Assembly: GCF_003003035.1 (NCBI RefSeq) | Contig: NZ_PVTS01000012.1 | Span: forward strand, 99,908 to 163,907 | DNA from: Marinilabilia salmonicolor | GTDB lineage: Bacteria; Bacteroidota; Bacteroidia; Bacteroidales; Marinilabiliaceae | Length of the DNA: 64,000 bases | Direction: 5' to 3' | Shown: piece by piece, positions 34,299 to 42,893 of the stretch | Layout of the letters: each line of letters opens with the position of its first letter | Numbering within the stretch: position 1 is the stretch's first letter | Position numbers and translations under genes: made by a program | The notes under the pieces: model-generated | What the model was told of the DNA's origin: nothing | The model's input: only the letters and a program-made list of their open reading frames with translations | The model's database searches: none

Positions 34299-36632
34299 AT
34301 GAAAAGGATTATGAAAACTTTATGGAGTGGACTCTTCTTGTTTTTTCTTTTTGGCATTGGTTTGAATGCGCAGAAACAGGTTACGATTAAAGGAGCTATA
34401 ACAGCGAAAAACGGAGAGCCAATAGAATTTGCCACCGTGGTATTTAAGTCATTGCCCGATTCTGGTATGGTAACAGGTGTTATTACCGGATCGGATGGTG
34501 GGTTTTCCGTGAATGTGCCAGGAAGTCAGGAGGGGGTGATTCAGGTTAGCTGTGTTGGCTACGAGTTATCATCTCAAAAAATAGCTTTAGCTGGTCGTGA
34601 GTTTTATGATATGGGAGAACTTACGCTTATTCCTGCTTCCTATGCTTTAGAGGAAGTAAGGGCAGTCAGGGATCGGATAAGAGCCAAAAGAACTTCTGGC
34701 GGAACTACTTATTTTGTAAATCGAAATATGAAAGAAGCTTCAGCTTCCGGAATCGATATGGTTAAGTTTGTTCCGGGCATTCAGGTGGATATGATGCAGA
34801 ATGTGATGGTGGAAGGACGAAAGAATGTGGTGATTCTGGTGGATGGAATTGAACGGTCGGTTGCTTTTCTTGGGCAGTTGGATTCTGACCGAATTGATAA
34901 AATAGAAATTAACCATCAACCTGGGACACAATATCGCTCAAATGTTTCTGCCGTGGTGAATGTTGTTACCCGGAAAAACGAGGTTCGTGGTTTTAGTGGT
35001 CATTTGAATGGTGAAATTCCTGCTCGTTTGAACGAGATTTACTCTTTTCCCTCCGCAAGTGTTTTGTATAGTGCCCCGAACCTTAATGTATTCAGTTCGT
35101 ACCGGGGGGAGTTTAGTTATTTTGATATTGAATCTGAAAATACGAAAAAGATTTTTGAAGACCCGGAGTTGGTGTTGAAAAACGGAGAATTGTTGAGTCA
35201 GAAGAACTGGTCCCATAAAGTGATGGCCGGAGTGGATTGGTTTCCGGATTCGAAGAACCAGTTTAATATTTACGCATTTGTAAATCCTTATTCAAACGAA
35301 CAAGATGGTTTTGTGACTGCTACCCGGGAAAGTGCGAATGAAATTCATTTTGAAAAGTCATTGGAGAAGAATGAACTTGATGACAATTTTGCCTTTGGTG
35401 GTTCTTTGTATTTCAAGCATTTGTTTGATGGAGCAGAAAGTCAGTCGGTTGCTTTTGAAACCGGTTATTATCAGTTTGACGGGCGAAAGGGAACAAAATA
35501 CATGGAAGATGAGGTTTTTTGTACCTCAGCGGATCCTTACGAAAGAGCCCTTTTGGGAAAAATGGAGTATCAGGTGGGGCTGAATTCACGCTGGCGTTGG
35601 ATGGCCGGAGGAGAGGGGCATTTCCGGAAATTGGGAGATCCTGTTGATGAGAGTGAAGATTATCAGGAAAATATTTGGTCAGGTTTTACTTCAATTGTTG
35701 TTCAGGAGTCTGATTTTGAGGGGCAGGCAGGAGTGCGGGCTGAGTTTTTTCAAAATACGGTAGGCGGCAAAGAGCTTGATGGTGTATGGTCTTTCTTTCC
35801 GTTTGTCTCATTTTCTTTTAAGCCTTCAGCGAAACATCAGGTGAAATTAAGTTACCGCAGATCTGTGGTACGTCCTCACCTGATGCAGTTGATGCCCTCT
35901 TTGCTTTCAAGTGATTTTTTCACTCAAAAGCAGGGGAATCCTTATTTACATCCGGAGTATTTTGAAGAGTTGGCGCTGGAGTATTCTTTATTGACCGGAA
36001 ATCAGTTCCTGTCTGTAGGACCATTCTATTCCAGGAGTACAGATGTGATTGCTGATTTTACCACAATGAAAAATCCGGAGGTGTTTTTAAAGCAGCCGCA
36101 AAACCTTGGAGATATCAAGCGGTTAGGTGTTCGCCTTAACGCAACACTCAAGCCATTCGAGGCCCTGATATTTAATCCGTATTTCCGGGTCTTTCACCTG
36201 GAAACCGCCCCCGAAGGAGATCAGGTTGAGTCGGAAAGAATGTGGACTTCAGAGTGGGGATTTGGATTGTCCTGGCAGATGAACCATGAGTGGTCTTTGT
36301 CGGCCACAGGGATGCAAAGAGCTGATCTACATAAAATCCAGTCTTCTTTTTATGAGGATTTTCTGTATTTCGTATCTCTGGACAAAAAATTATTTAAGAA
36401 TCTTACAGCAGGACTCACCTGTGCTGTGCCTTTTGCAGAAAACATCACTTATCAGGGGCATTCCCTTATGGGAGAAGGTTTTTCTGAAAATGTTGATAAA
36501 AATATTCTGACATCGGAATGTCCTTTTTGGTTTAAAATGAAATACACCTTCTCATCAGGCAAAAGTAGGGGTAAAATACGTGCCTCAGATGTGTTTGAAG
36601 GAAAACGGGTGAGGGAGGGGTTTTCGCGTTAG
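34299..36632 (+). CDS. TonB-dependent-receptor-like outer membrane barrel with carboxypeptidase-regulatory domain
   Basis: About 777 residues from ATG 34299. The signal peptide is near FFLFGIGLNAQ. Residues 28-115 form a CarboxypepD-regulatory-like domain (TIKGAITAKNGEPIEFATVV), residues about 135-230 form a plug-like domain (SGIDMVKFVPGIQVDMMQNV, DRIDKIEINHQPG), and the rest is an outer-membrane barrel of the OMP_b-brl_3 type. No TonB box can be identified. Ligand unknown. It ends in a 4-base convergent overlap with the nuclease gene. Confidence 0.87.
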   Translation: MKRIMKTLWSGLFLFFLFGIGLNAQKQVTIKGAITAKNGEPIEFATVVFKSLPDSGMVTGVITGSDGGFSVNVPGSQEGVIQVSCVGYELSSQKIALAGREFYDMGELTLIPASYALEEVRAVRDRIRAKRTSGGTTYFVNRNMKEASASGIDMVKFVPGIQVDMMQNVMVEGRKNVVILVDGIERSVAFLGQLDSDRIDKIEINHQPGTQYRSNVSAVVNVVTRKNEVRGFSGHLNGEIPARLNEIYSFPSASVLYSAPNLNVFSSYRGEFSYFDIESENTKKIFEDPELVLKNGELLSQKNWSHKVMAGVDWFPDSKNQFNIYAFVNPYSNEQDGFVTATRESANEIHFEKSLEKNELDDNFAFGGSLYFKHLFDGAESQSVAFETGYYQFDGRKGTKYMEDEVFCTSADPYERALLGKMEYQVGLNSRWRWMAGGEGHFRKLGDPVDESEDYQENIWSGFTSIVVQESDFEGQAGVRAEFFQNTVGGKELDGVWSFFPFVSFSFKPSAKHQVKLSYRRSVVRPHLMQLMPSLLSSDFFTQKQGNPYLHPEYFEELALEYSLLTGNQFLSVGPFYSRSTDVIADFTTMKNPEVFLKQPQNLGDIKRLGVRLNATLKPFEALIFNPYFRVFHLETAPEGDQVESERMWTSEWGFGLSWQMNHEWSLSATGMQRADLHKIQSSFYEDFLYFVSLDKKLFKNLTAGLTCAVPFAENITYQGHSLMGEGFSENVDKNILTSECPFWFKMKYTFSSGKSRGKIRASDVFEGKRVREGFSR

Positions 36633-37489
36633 GTCATATTTATTATTGTTTGACCATCACAAAGCTCTTCCAGTTCCATCATAATCTTACGTTGTTTTGC
36701 AGAGGGAATTTGTAAAGCATCCAGTTCTTCCCGGTGGCTGTATAGTTCGCTGCAGAGTACAATGCCTTTGTTGAGCAGATGTTGTTTGTGTGCTTTGGTC
36801 AACTGGGTCAGGGTGGTTACCGGAAAAGCGTGGTATTTTTCAATCAGTGCCTTAAGACTGTCTTTTTCGGGATAATCCCAACTCATGAGGTTTAGTCCGC
36901 TGCAGCGGCCATAATCCATGGCATCGGAGGTGAATCGTGTGTTGGTAACAACCCATCCGTGGAACCGAAGACCTTTATATTCTGGCAGAGCCTGTCGGGT
37001 TTCTATGATGTCGTTTACCCTTGAGCGGATGTAAAGCGGAACCTGAACGCTGGAGAACTTACCCTGGCTGTTGTGGTATTTGCACTCTACAAGATGTTGA
37101 TTCTCGTTATCAGATGCAATTACATCAACCTCGTGAGTCACGCACTTTCCGTTTACTGTTTGACCAACTTCCACATCAAAACCTTTAAATCTGAAAATGT
37201 GCCCTATAAAATGCTCAAACGGATAGCCGGAGGGGCCCAGGTCCATAATGGCCTTTTTGAGGCTGTAACGGGCCGCCATGCTCCGTCTTTTTTTGCGCAA
37301 CAGATTGAAAGCTCTTCGGTAGATCTGTTTGGTGGTGGTGCCATCCGTAAGCCAGGACTCGATCTCCCTGGTTATCTCATCGATGAGTATTGATTCGGCT
37401 CCTGCCCGATAAAGGGATGCTTTAAGTTTGGAGGGTAGAAATGGTTGGGATTCTCCTGATTCTTTTTGGATGAGTGGATATTGGTTCAT
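36629..37489 (-). CDS. ATP-cone plus Mrr-like restriction endonuclease fusion
   Basis: 286 residues. Residues 5-90 look like an ATP-cone domain (PFLPSKLKASLYRAGAES, then TTTKQIYRRAFNLLRK), the nucleotide-sensing module of ribonucleotide reductase and NrdR. Residues 92-200 are a Mrr-type PD-(D/E)XK nuclease fold: E92, Asp122 in THEVDVIAS, and the E135-C-K137 of LVECKYHNSQG. Such fusions exist in databases, but function is not established; a nucleotide-gated defence or repair nuclease is a guess. No methyltransferase is nearby. Confidence 0.78.
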   Translation of the reverse strand: MNQYPLIQKESGESQPFLPSKLKASLYRAGAESILIDEITREIESWLTDGTTTKQIYRRAFNLLRKKRRSMAARYSLKKAIMDLGPSGYPFEHFIGHIFRFKGFDVEVGQTVNGKCVTHEVDVIASDNENQHLVECKYHNSQGKFSSVQVPLYIRSRVNDIIETRQALPEYKGLRFHGWVVTNTRFTSDAMDYGRCSGLNLMSWDYPEKDSLKALIEKYHAFPVTTLTQLTKAHKQHLLNKGIVLCSELYSHREELDALQIPSAKQRKIMMELEELCDGQTIINMT

Positions 37490-37555
37490 AATTGTATTTA
37501 TTGTTGTAAATCTTCAACAACAATGATAATAAAATTTTTTGGTCTGATATATAAA

Positions 37556-37587
37556 AAGCCCCTGAAGGAAAAATCCGACAGGGGCTT
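37556..37587 (-). terminator. intrinsic terminator downstream of dps
   Basis: Stem AAGCCCCTG (37556-37564) / CAGGGGCTT (37579-37587) followed on the minus strand by a short T run. The MITE-like copy at 37611-37777 lies between dps and this terminator. Confidence 0.75.
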
Positions 37588-37610
37588 ATATACTGTTTTA
37601 ATGAACTAAT

Positions 37611-37777
37611 TAGTGCCCGTCTTTAAACTAAGCAAAGTTGTTCAAGTTCGCTGTGTCTGTTCAGAAGGTTCCGTTTACAAGGCTTGCCATTAGCGGAAAT
37701 GCGGAGTTTACTCGAGTAAATGAGCAATTTCCGCTAATGGCGTAACACAGTAAATGGGACTTTATGGACAGATACTA
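37611..37777. repeat. MITE-like repeat family A, copy 1
   Basis: About 167 bases, ends TAGTGCCCGTCTTTAAACT / ACTTTATGGACAGATACTA (13 of 19 inverted-repeat matches). Inside is a strong palindrome, CCATTAGCGGAAAT (37687-37700) / ATTTCCGCTAATGG (37727-37740), with TTTACTCGAGTAAA at its centre. Shares ends and the inner TTTAC(T)...GTAAA core with copies at 40847, 50673 and 60110. No coding capacity. The right end abuts the dps stop codon (37779-37781). Confidence 0.75.
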
Positions 37778-37778
37778 A

Positions 37779-38249
37779 TTATCCAAGTAGTGAATTGAGC
37801 ATCCAGACAGTTTTTTCCTGTTCGGAGATGAAATCACTTGCCAATGCATTGGTTCCTTCATCATCTGCTTTTTCGGCCACTTCGAGTAGTTCCCTTTCAA
37901 TTTTTATAAGGGTGCTCAGGTTTTCCAAAGTGGCTTCCACCAACTTCATACCGTCGTTTTCATCCTTTACAACAGCAATTTTTGAAGTTTTCAGGTAATC
38001 CTCAAAAGTGTGAAGAGGAGTCCCTCCCAAAGTGAGAATGCGCTCTGCTACTTCATCTACTTTTTCTGCTGCATCGTCGTACAGTTCTTCGAATTTATTG
38101 TGCAGGGTAAAGAACATTTTTCCTTTTACATTCCAGTGAAAACCCCTCAGGTTTTGATAATATACCTGAAAACTGGCCAGCAGTTCATTCAGTTTTTCGT
38201 TTACTTCATTTGTGTTTTTGAGTCCTAAAATTTCATTTACATTTTTCAT
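37779..38249 (-). CDS. dps: Dps-family ferritin-like DNA-protection protein
   Basis: 156 residues. The ferroxidase-site pattern of Dps is visible: LRGFHWNVKGKMFFTLHNKF, then EELYDDAAEKVDEVAERIL and the LGGTP turn. Four long helices fill the remainder. Dps dodecamers oxidise and store iron with hydrogen peroxide and protect DNA in starvation or oxidative stress. Single-gene unit with a promoter 25-30 bases upstream. The stop codon lies at the edge of a MITE-like repeat, so the last residues or the 3' end may have been touched by the insertion, although the length is normal. Confidence 0.93.
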   Translation of the reverse strand: MKNVNEILGLKNTNEVNEKLNELLASFQVYYQNLRGFHWNVKGKMFFTLHNKFEELYDDAAEKVDEVAERILTLGGTPLHTFEDYLKTSKIAVVKDENDGMKLVEATLENLSTLIKIERELLEVAEKADDEGTNALASDFISEQEKTVWMLNSLLG

Positions 38250-38279
38250 AATTCTATCTTTTTTGGTTTTTGTTTAGAA

Positions 38280-38310
38280 CAAAATTACTCAAAAGTCCAA
38301 AGCCAATCAA
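38280..38310 (-). promoter_or_regulatory. promoter of dps
   Basis: Minus-strand TTG (38310-38308), 20 bases, TAATTTTG (38287-38280). Transcription would start about 25 bases before the start codon. Confidence 0.5.
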
Positions 38311-38367
38311 ATAGGATGTTTTTATTCAATATAGATTTGATTTATATTTTTACTGATAATAAAAAAA

Positions 38368-38395
38368 ACTCCGCCTCGAAGATTTCGTGCGGAGT
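38368..38395 (-). terminator. intrinsic terminator of the aconitase gene
   Basis: ACTCCGC (38368-38374) / GCGGAGT (38389-38395) with inner CGAA/TTCG pairing and a run of eight T on the minus strand. Confidence 0.85.
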
Positions 38396-38418
38396 ATGAT
38401 AATTGATTGTTGTATTAA

Positions 38419-40683
38419 TCAGGCATTTTTAGCAGCAATCAAATTAAGTGCTGAACCTGCTTTGTACCATCCAATCTGTTGGTCATTGTAAGTATGAAGC
38501 GCCTTTATGGTATCTTTAGTTCCATCGGCATGTTCTACCTCAATGGTAACAGGTTTATCAGGAGCGAAGGCCTCCAGATCCGTGAAGTTGAAAACATCGT
38601 CCTCCTGAATCTTGTCGTAATCGTTCTCATCTTCAAAGGTAAGCGCCAGCATTCCCTGTTTTTTGAGATTTGTTTCGTGGATGCGAGCAAAACTTTTTAC
38701 CAGCACAACTTTTACGCCCAGATGACGTGGCTCCATGGCTGCATGCTCGCGGGACGAACCTTCGCCATAGTTGTGGTCACCCACTACTACGGTTGGAATG
38801 TTTTGGGCTTTGTATTCCCTTTGCACATCAGGTACTTTGCCGTATTTGCCGTTCAGCTGATTTTTTACTTTATTACTTTCCTGATTGAAAGCATTGATGG
38901 CACCAATGAGCATGTTGTCGGAAATATTGTCCAGGTGGCCACGGAAGCGCAACCAGGGGCCTGCCATAGAGATGTGGTCGGTGGTACATTTTCCTGCTGC
39001 CTTGATAAGCAGTTTTGCACCTGTAATATTCTTTCCGTCCCACGGTTCGAAAGGTGTGAGTAGTTGCAGACGTTTACTGTCAGGCTTTACCACCACTTCC
39101 ACTCCGGTTCCGTCTTTTGCTGGTTCCTGATAACCGGCATCTTTTACATCAAAACCTTTGGGAGGAAGTTCGTACCCTGTTGGCGGCTCAAGCTTGATTT
39201 CCTCGCCTTTGTCGTTTTTCAGTGTGTCGGTCAAAGGATTGAATCCAAGCTCTCCTGATATGGCAATGGCTGTCACCAATTCGGGTGATGCCACAAATGC
39301 ATGTGTGTTGGGGTTTCCATCCGCCCGTTTGGCAAAGTTGCGGTTGAAAGAGTGTACAATGGTATTTTTCTCCTGTTTGTCGGCGCCCTCACGCGCCCAC
39401 ATACCAATACAGGGGCCACAGGCATTGGCAAAAACGCGTCCGCCCATTTTCTCAAAGAGGTCGATGTATCCGTCGCGCTCAATGGTAAAACGAACCTGTT
39501 CCGAACCGGGTGTAACCGTAAATTCTGATTTTACCTTTAGCCCTTTGTCCACTGCTTGTTTGGCAATGGAGGCAGCTCGGGAGATGTCTTCATACGATGA
39601 GTTGGTACAAGAACCGATTAGTCCGAATTCCACCTTGGTGGGCCATCCGTTTTCTTTGGCTACTTCGCGCACCTTGGAAATAGGGGTTGCCAAATCGGGT
39701 GTAAACGGTCCGTTGAGGTGGGGTTCCAACTCGCTGAGGTTAATCTCGATGACCTGATCAAAGTATTTTTCGGGATCGGCATAAGCTTCCGGGTCTCCGG
39801 TGAGGTGTTCTTTAACCTCGAGAGCTGCCTCGGCAACATCATCACGTTTGGTAGCCCGGAAATAACGAACCATGGCATCGTCAAATCCAAAAGTGGAAGT
39901 GGTGGCACCTATTTCAGCTCCCATATTACCAATGGTTCCTTTACCTGTGGCAGAGAGTGACTGAGCTCCTTCACCAAAATACTCCAGAATGTATCCGGTT
40001 CCTCCTTTAACAGTAAGCAGTCCGGCGACCTTGAGGATAATGTCCTTTGGAGCGGTCCAGCCATTCAGCTTTCCGGTGAGTTTCACTCCGATCAGCTTGG
40101 GGAATTTTACTTCCCACGGCATCCCGGCCATCACATCTACGGCATCAGCACCACCTACGCCAACGGCAATCATTCCAAGTCCTCCGGCATTGGGGGTGTG
40201 TGAGTCGGTACCAATCATCATTCCGCCGGGAAATGCATAGTTTTCCAGTACCACCTGGTGAATAATTCCGGCTCCGGGCTTCCAGAATCCAAGTCCGTAT
40301 TTGTTACAGACCGAACTCAGGAAGTCATAAACCTCTTTATTGGTAACTTCAGCGGTTTTTAAGTCGTCATTGGCACCTACCTTGGCCTGAATCAGGTGAT
40401 CGGCATGAACTGTCGATGGTACTGCTACTTTATCTTTTCCGGCCTGCATAAACTGCAGAAGGGCCATCTGAGCTGTGGCATCCTGCATCGCTACTCTGTC
40501 GGGAGCAAAATTGACATAAGATTTTCCCCGCTCAAAAGGTTTTGCCGGGAATTCATCGGCCAGGTGACTGTAAAGGATTTTTTCTGTCAGCGTTAGTGGT
40601 CTGTTCAGAAGGGCACGAGCTGTTTTGATTTTCTCGTCCATTCCGGCATAGACCTTTTTAATCATATTAATGTCGAATGCCAT
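38419..40683 (-). CDS. acn: aconitate hydratase (mitochondrial-type)
   Basis: 754 residues. The 4Fe-4S cysteines are in [12 protein letters not shown] near residue 357 and [14 protein letters not shown] near 421 and 424. The swivelling C-terminal domain has [19 protein letters not shown]. Length and order of domains match the eukaryotic mitochondrial-like aconitase widespread in Bacteroidota, not AcnB. It isomerises citrate and isocitrate in the TCA cycle. Single gene between its own promoter and terminator. Confidence 0.96.
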   Translation of the reverse strand: MAFDINMIKKVYAGMDEKIKTARALLNRPLTLTEKILYSHLADEFPAKPFERGKSYVNFAPDRVAMQDATAQMALLQFMQAGKDKVAVPSTVHADHLIQAKVGANDDLKTAEVTNKEVYDFLSSVCNKYGLGFWKPGAGIIHQVVLENYAFPGGMMIGTDSHTPNAGGLGMIAVGVGGADAVDVMAGMPWEVKFPKLIGVKLTGKLNGWTAPKDIILKVAGLLTVKGGTGYILEYFGEGAQSLSATGKGTIGNMGAEIGATTSTFGFDDAMVRYFRATKRDDVAEAALEVKEHLTGDPEAYADPEKYFDQVIEINLSELEPHLNGPFTPDLATPISKVREVAKENGWPTKVEFGLIGSCTNSSYEDISRAASIAKQAVDKGLKVKSEFTVTPGSEQVRFTIERDGYIDLFEKMGGRVFANACGPCIGMWAREGADKQEKNTIVHSFNRNFAKRADGNPNTHAFVASPELVTAIAISGELGFNPLTDTLKNDKGEEIKLEPPTGYELPPKGFDVKDAGYQEPAKDGTGVEVVVKPDSKRLQLLTPFEPWDGKNITGAKLLIKAAGKCTTDHISMAGPWLRFRGHLDNISDNMLIGAINAFNQESNKVKNQLNGKYGKVPDVQREYKAQNIPTVVVGDHNYGEGSSREHAAMEPRHLGVKVVLVKSFARIHETNLKKQGMLALTFEDENDYDKIQEDDVFNFTDLEAFAPDKPVTIEVEHADGTKDTIKALHTYNDQQIGWYKAGSALNLIAAKNA

Positions 40684-40733
40684 GGTTAAAAGTATTTTTG
40701 TAAGATAATTAGATATTTTCGGTTACAGATTGA

Positions 40734-40741
40734 CAAATTTA
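40734..40741 (-). promoter_or_regulatory. -7 element of the aconitase gene
   Basis: Minus-strand TAAATTTG fits TAnnTTTG. It gives a leader of about 45 bases. The -33 element is weak (CTG at about 40763-40761). Confidence 0.35.
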
Positions 40742-40846
40742 GTGAAAACTTGCCGGATTTCAGGGGTGTTCCCTTAGCATAATCTGTTTGATACAGTATT
40801 CTTTTAACAAATAATGGTTGGTTTTGTTTTTGACTTTCCATTTACA

Positions 40847-41047
40847 TAGAGTTTGTCCATAAACTAAGCGTATTTCACGTGTTTGAGATAGAAAGTTCAA
40901 ATTCAAGACGTGTGAAAAATCTAAACCGCAGTCCCGAAGTAGCTTTTGTAAGGTTTTTTGAACAAAAAACCAACAAAAAGCACAATCGGGATGAGGATTT
41001 GGATTTTGAGCAACAACGCAGAAGTTGGACTTTATAGACAAACACTA
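40847..41047. repeat. MITE-like repeat family A, copy 2
   Basis: 201 bases with good terminal inverted repeats TAGAGTTTGTCCATAAACT / ACTTTATAGACAAACACTA (16 of 19). The interior differs from copies 1 and 4 and lacks their central palindrome. Noncoding. Confidence 0.7.
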
Positions 41048-41123
41048 CATAAGGGGTAAAGGAATAAAAATGGATCTTGTTTTCAGAATCATTATCTTGA
41101 CAAATAATTTAGATAAAACTTCG

Positions 41124-41223
41124 ACGAATGAAACGAGCATGGCAACGATTGCCTCAAAAGAACATGTATAAATTCTTGCATGCGAGTTCCATCCGACCTT
41201 AATTAATAAATTTTATACGGATG
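41124..41223. repeat. repeat family B, copy 1
   Basis: About 100 bases aligned with 51966-52069: shared GAGCATGGCAA, CAAAAGAACAT, TTCTTGCATGC, GAGTTCCATC and a final AAATTTTATAC. Its end contains the start codon of the TIGR03032-like gene (ATG 41221). Confidence 0.65.
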
Positions 41224-42636
41224 AATCAACCAAAACCTTTTGATTGTGAATATTCCCCCCAATTTGCCGAATTGTTGGGGAAACTGGGTATTTCTCTGGC
41301 CGTTAGTACATACCAGGCCGGTAAGGTGATAATAGTCAGCCCGGTGGATAATGACAGACTGATTCAGCTGCCCCGGACTTTCTCCGGCGCAATGGGGATG
41401 GCTGCTGATGAGGACAGGCTTGCCGTTGCCACCACTCATGAGGTTGTTTTGCTCCGAAATGAGCCAGGTCTTGCTGCTGGTTACCCCACAAAACCAGGGG
41501 TTTATGACTCTATTTATTTGCCCAGAGCTTCTTTTTATACCGGCAATCTTGCTTTACATGACATGGCGTTTGTGAATGGTAAGTTGTTGTCAGTTAACAC
41601 CCTGTTTTCTTCGGTGAGTGAGATTAACAGTGAAAGCAACTTTACTTCTGTCTGGCAACCTCCCTTTATTAGTGATTTGCAACCGGAAGATCGATGTCAT
41701 CTTAACGGAATGGCTGTTGCGGACGGGCAGATAAAATATGTTACAGCTCTCGGACAGGGAAATCAGCCTCATCAATGGCGTGATAATAAAATGAGTGGCG
41801 GTGTACTGATGGAGTATCCATCCGGGGAAATCATACTTGATAACCTTTCCATGCCCCATTCTCCAAGGGTTTATGATGATGAATTGTATCTCTTGAATTC
41901 TGCACAGGGCGAATTGATTAAAGTTGATCTCAGACAGAAATCCTATGAAGTGATTGTCAGCCTTGGTGGTTTTGCCCGTGGAATGGTTCGCTGGGGCGAT
42001 TATCTGTTTATCGGGGTCTCCAAACTCCGGCACAACAGTCCTGTTTTCGCTGACTTACCCATTGCAAAAACCTCTTTTGCAGGTGTTATTGCCGTTTACC
42101 TGCCCTATAAAACGGTCGTTGGCTTTATGAAATACACCATGAGTGTTGATGAAATTTATGATGTAAAGATTGTTCCTTCTTTACGCCCTTCTATTATATC
42201 TGCCGATATGGATATCCACAAAGCTGCTTATGCGTTGGGGCAACAATCGTTTTGGAAAGAACCGGAGAAATCTCAGTCTCAGTCTCAGTCTCAACCTTCC
42301 CCAAAAAGTTATTCCACACAAGTCATCAAAAATGTTGCATTGTCGGTAATCAAAAAGAAGTTTGCTGCCTTAATAAACAACAATTTAGGCAGTAATGGTA
42401 CTTATGGGAATATGGATATAATGACTGCTTTGGTGGTTGTGTTGGAGCAGAAGCCTGCAGCTATGGCTTTGATTCGCATGAAAGGGGAAAAAAGTTTTAC
42501 TGTTCCTTCTTTTAAGGTGTTGCCTGATCATTATGGGAGAGGTGTGGAGCAATATTTGGTGCGCCAAATTGATATTATTGCAGGTCAGAATAAGATAAAT
42601 TGGGATAACCGGTCTGATTTTTTTGACGAAAAGTGA
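41221..42636 (+). CDS. TIGR03032-like (DUF4915) protein with a C-terminal extension
   Basis: 471 residues. Residues 1-340 match the TIGR03032 pattern: SLAVSTYQAGKVIIVSPVD, MGMAADEDRLAVATTHEVVLL, the HLNGMAVADGQIKYVTALG block, and MPHSPRVYDDELYLLNSAQGE; these suggest a beta-propeller of unknown function. A linker with a SQSQSQSQ run (encoded by a TCTCAG hexamer repeat at 42271-42294) follows. The last 110 residues (KPAAMALIRMKGEKSFTVPS) are a separate domain I cannot name. No signal peptide. The start codon is inside a dispersed repeat, so the true start or promoter context may be recent. Confidence 0.72.
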   Translation: MNQPKPFDCEYSPQFAELLGKLGISLAVSTYQAGKVIIVSPVDNDRLIQLPRTFSGAMGMAADEDRLAVATTHEVVLLRNEPGLAAGYPTKPGVYDSIYLPRASFYTGNLALHDMAFVNGKLLSVNTLFSSVSEINSESNFTSVWQPPFISDLQPEDRCHLNGMAVADGQIKYVTALGQGNQPHQWRDNKMSGGVLMEYPSGEIILDNLSMPHSPRVYDDELYLLNSAQGELIKVDLRQKSYEVIVSLGGFARGMVRWGDYLFIGVSKLRHNSPVFADLPIAKTSFAGVIAVYLPYKTVVGFMKYTMSVDEIYDVKIVPSLRPSIISADMDIHKAAYALGQQSFWKEPEKSQSQSQSQPSPKSYSTQVIKNVALSVIKKKFAALINNNLGSNGTYGNMDIMTALVVVLEQKPAAMALIRMKGEKSFTVPSFKVLPDHYGRGVEQYLVRQIDIIAGQNKINWDNRSDFFDEK

Positions 42637-42813
42637 AACTATTGTCAGAGAATCAAGTTCTTATAATAAGATTCAGGTTTGTGATGTAGATTTTGGAATT
42701 GTCTTCCACCCCAGGGGGTTTGTCCTGGGTTTGTGTTCTCAGACTTTCAGCCTGTTTTCACCTTTTGTGTTTTATCTAAATGGCAAGGTAAGAGACTGAG
42801 ATTAATTTATTAT

Positions 42814-42852
42814 CACTATTGTCCGGAGAAATCTTTAAACGGACACCAGTGG
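42814..42852. repeat. repeat family C, minimal copy
   Basis: 39 bases: CACTATTGTCCG (42814-42825) and CGGACACCAGTG (42840-42851) are inverted repeats of one another with two mismatches, and match the ends of the 46926-47131 element. It lies just upstream of the large FG-GAP gene. Confidence 0.6.
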
Positions 42853-42893
42853 TTTCTTTTGTGTTTTTTGGGTTGTAATCGAAAATTTTGCTG

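Noticed and set aside
42708..42731. Terminator after the TIGR03032-like gene
   Set aside because: ACCCCAGG/CCTGGGT can pair but arms are uneven and no clear T run follows.
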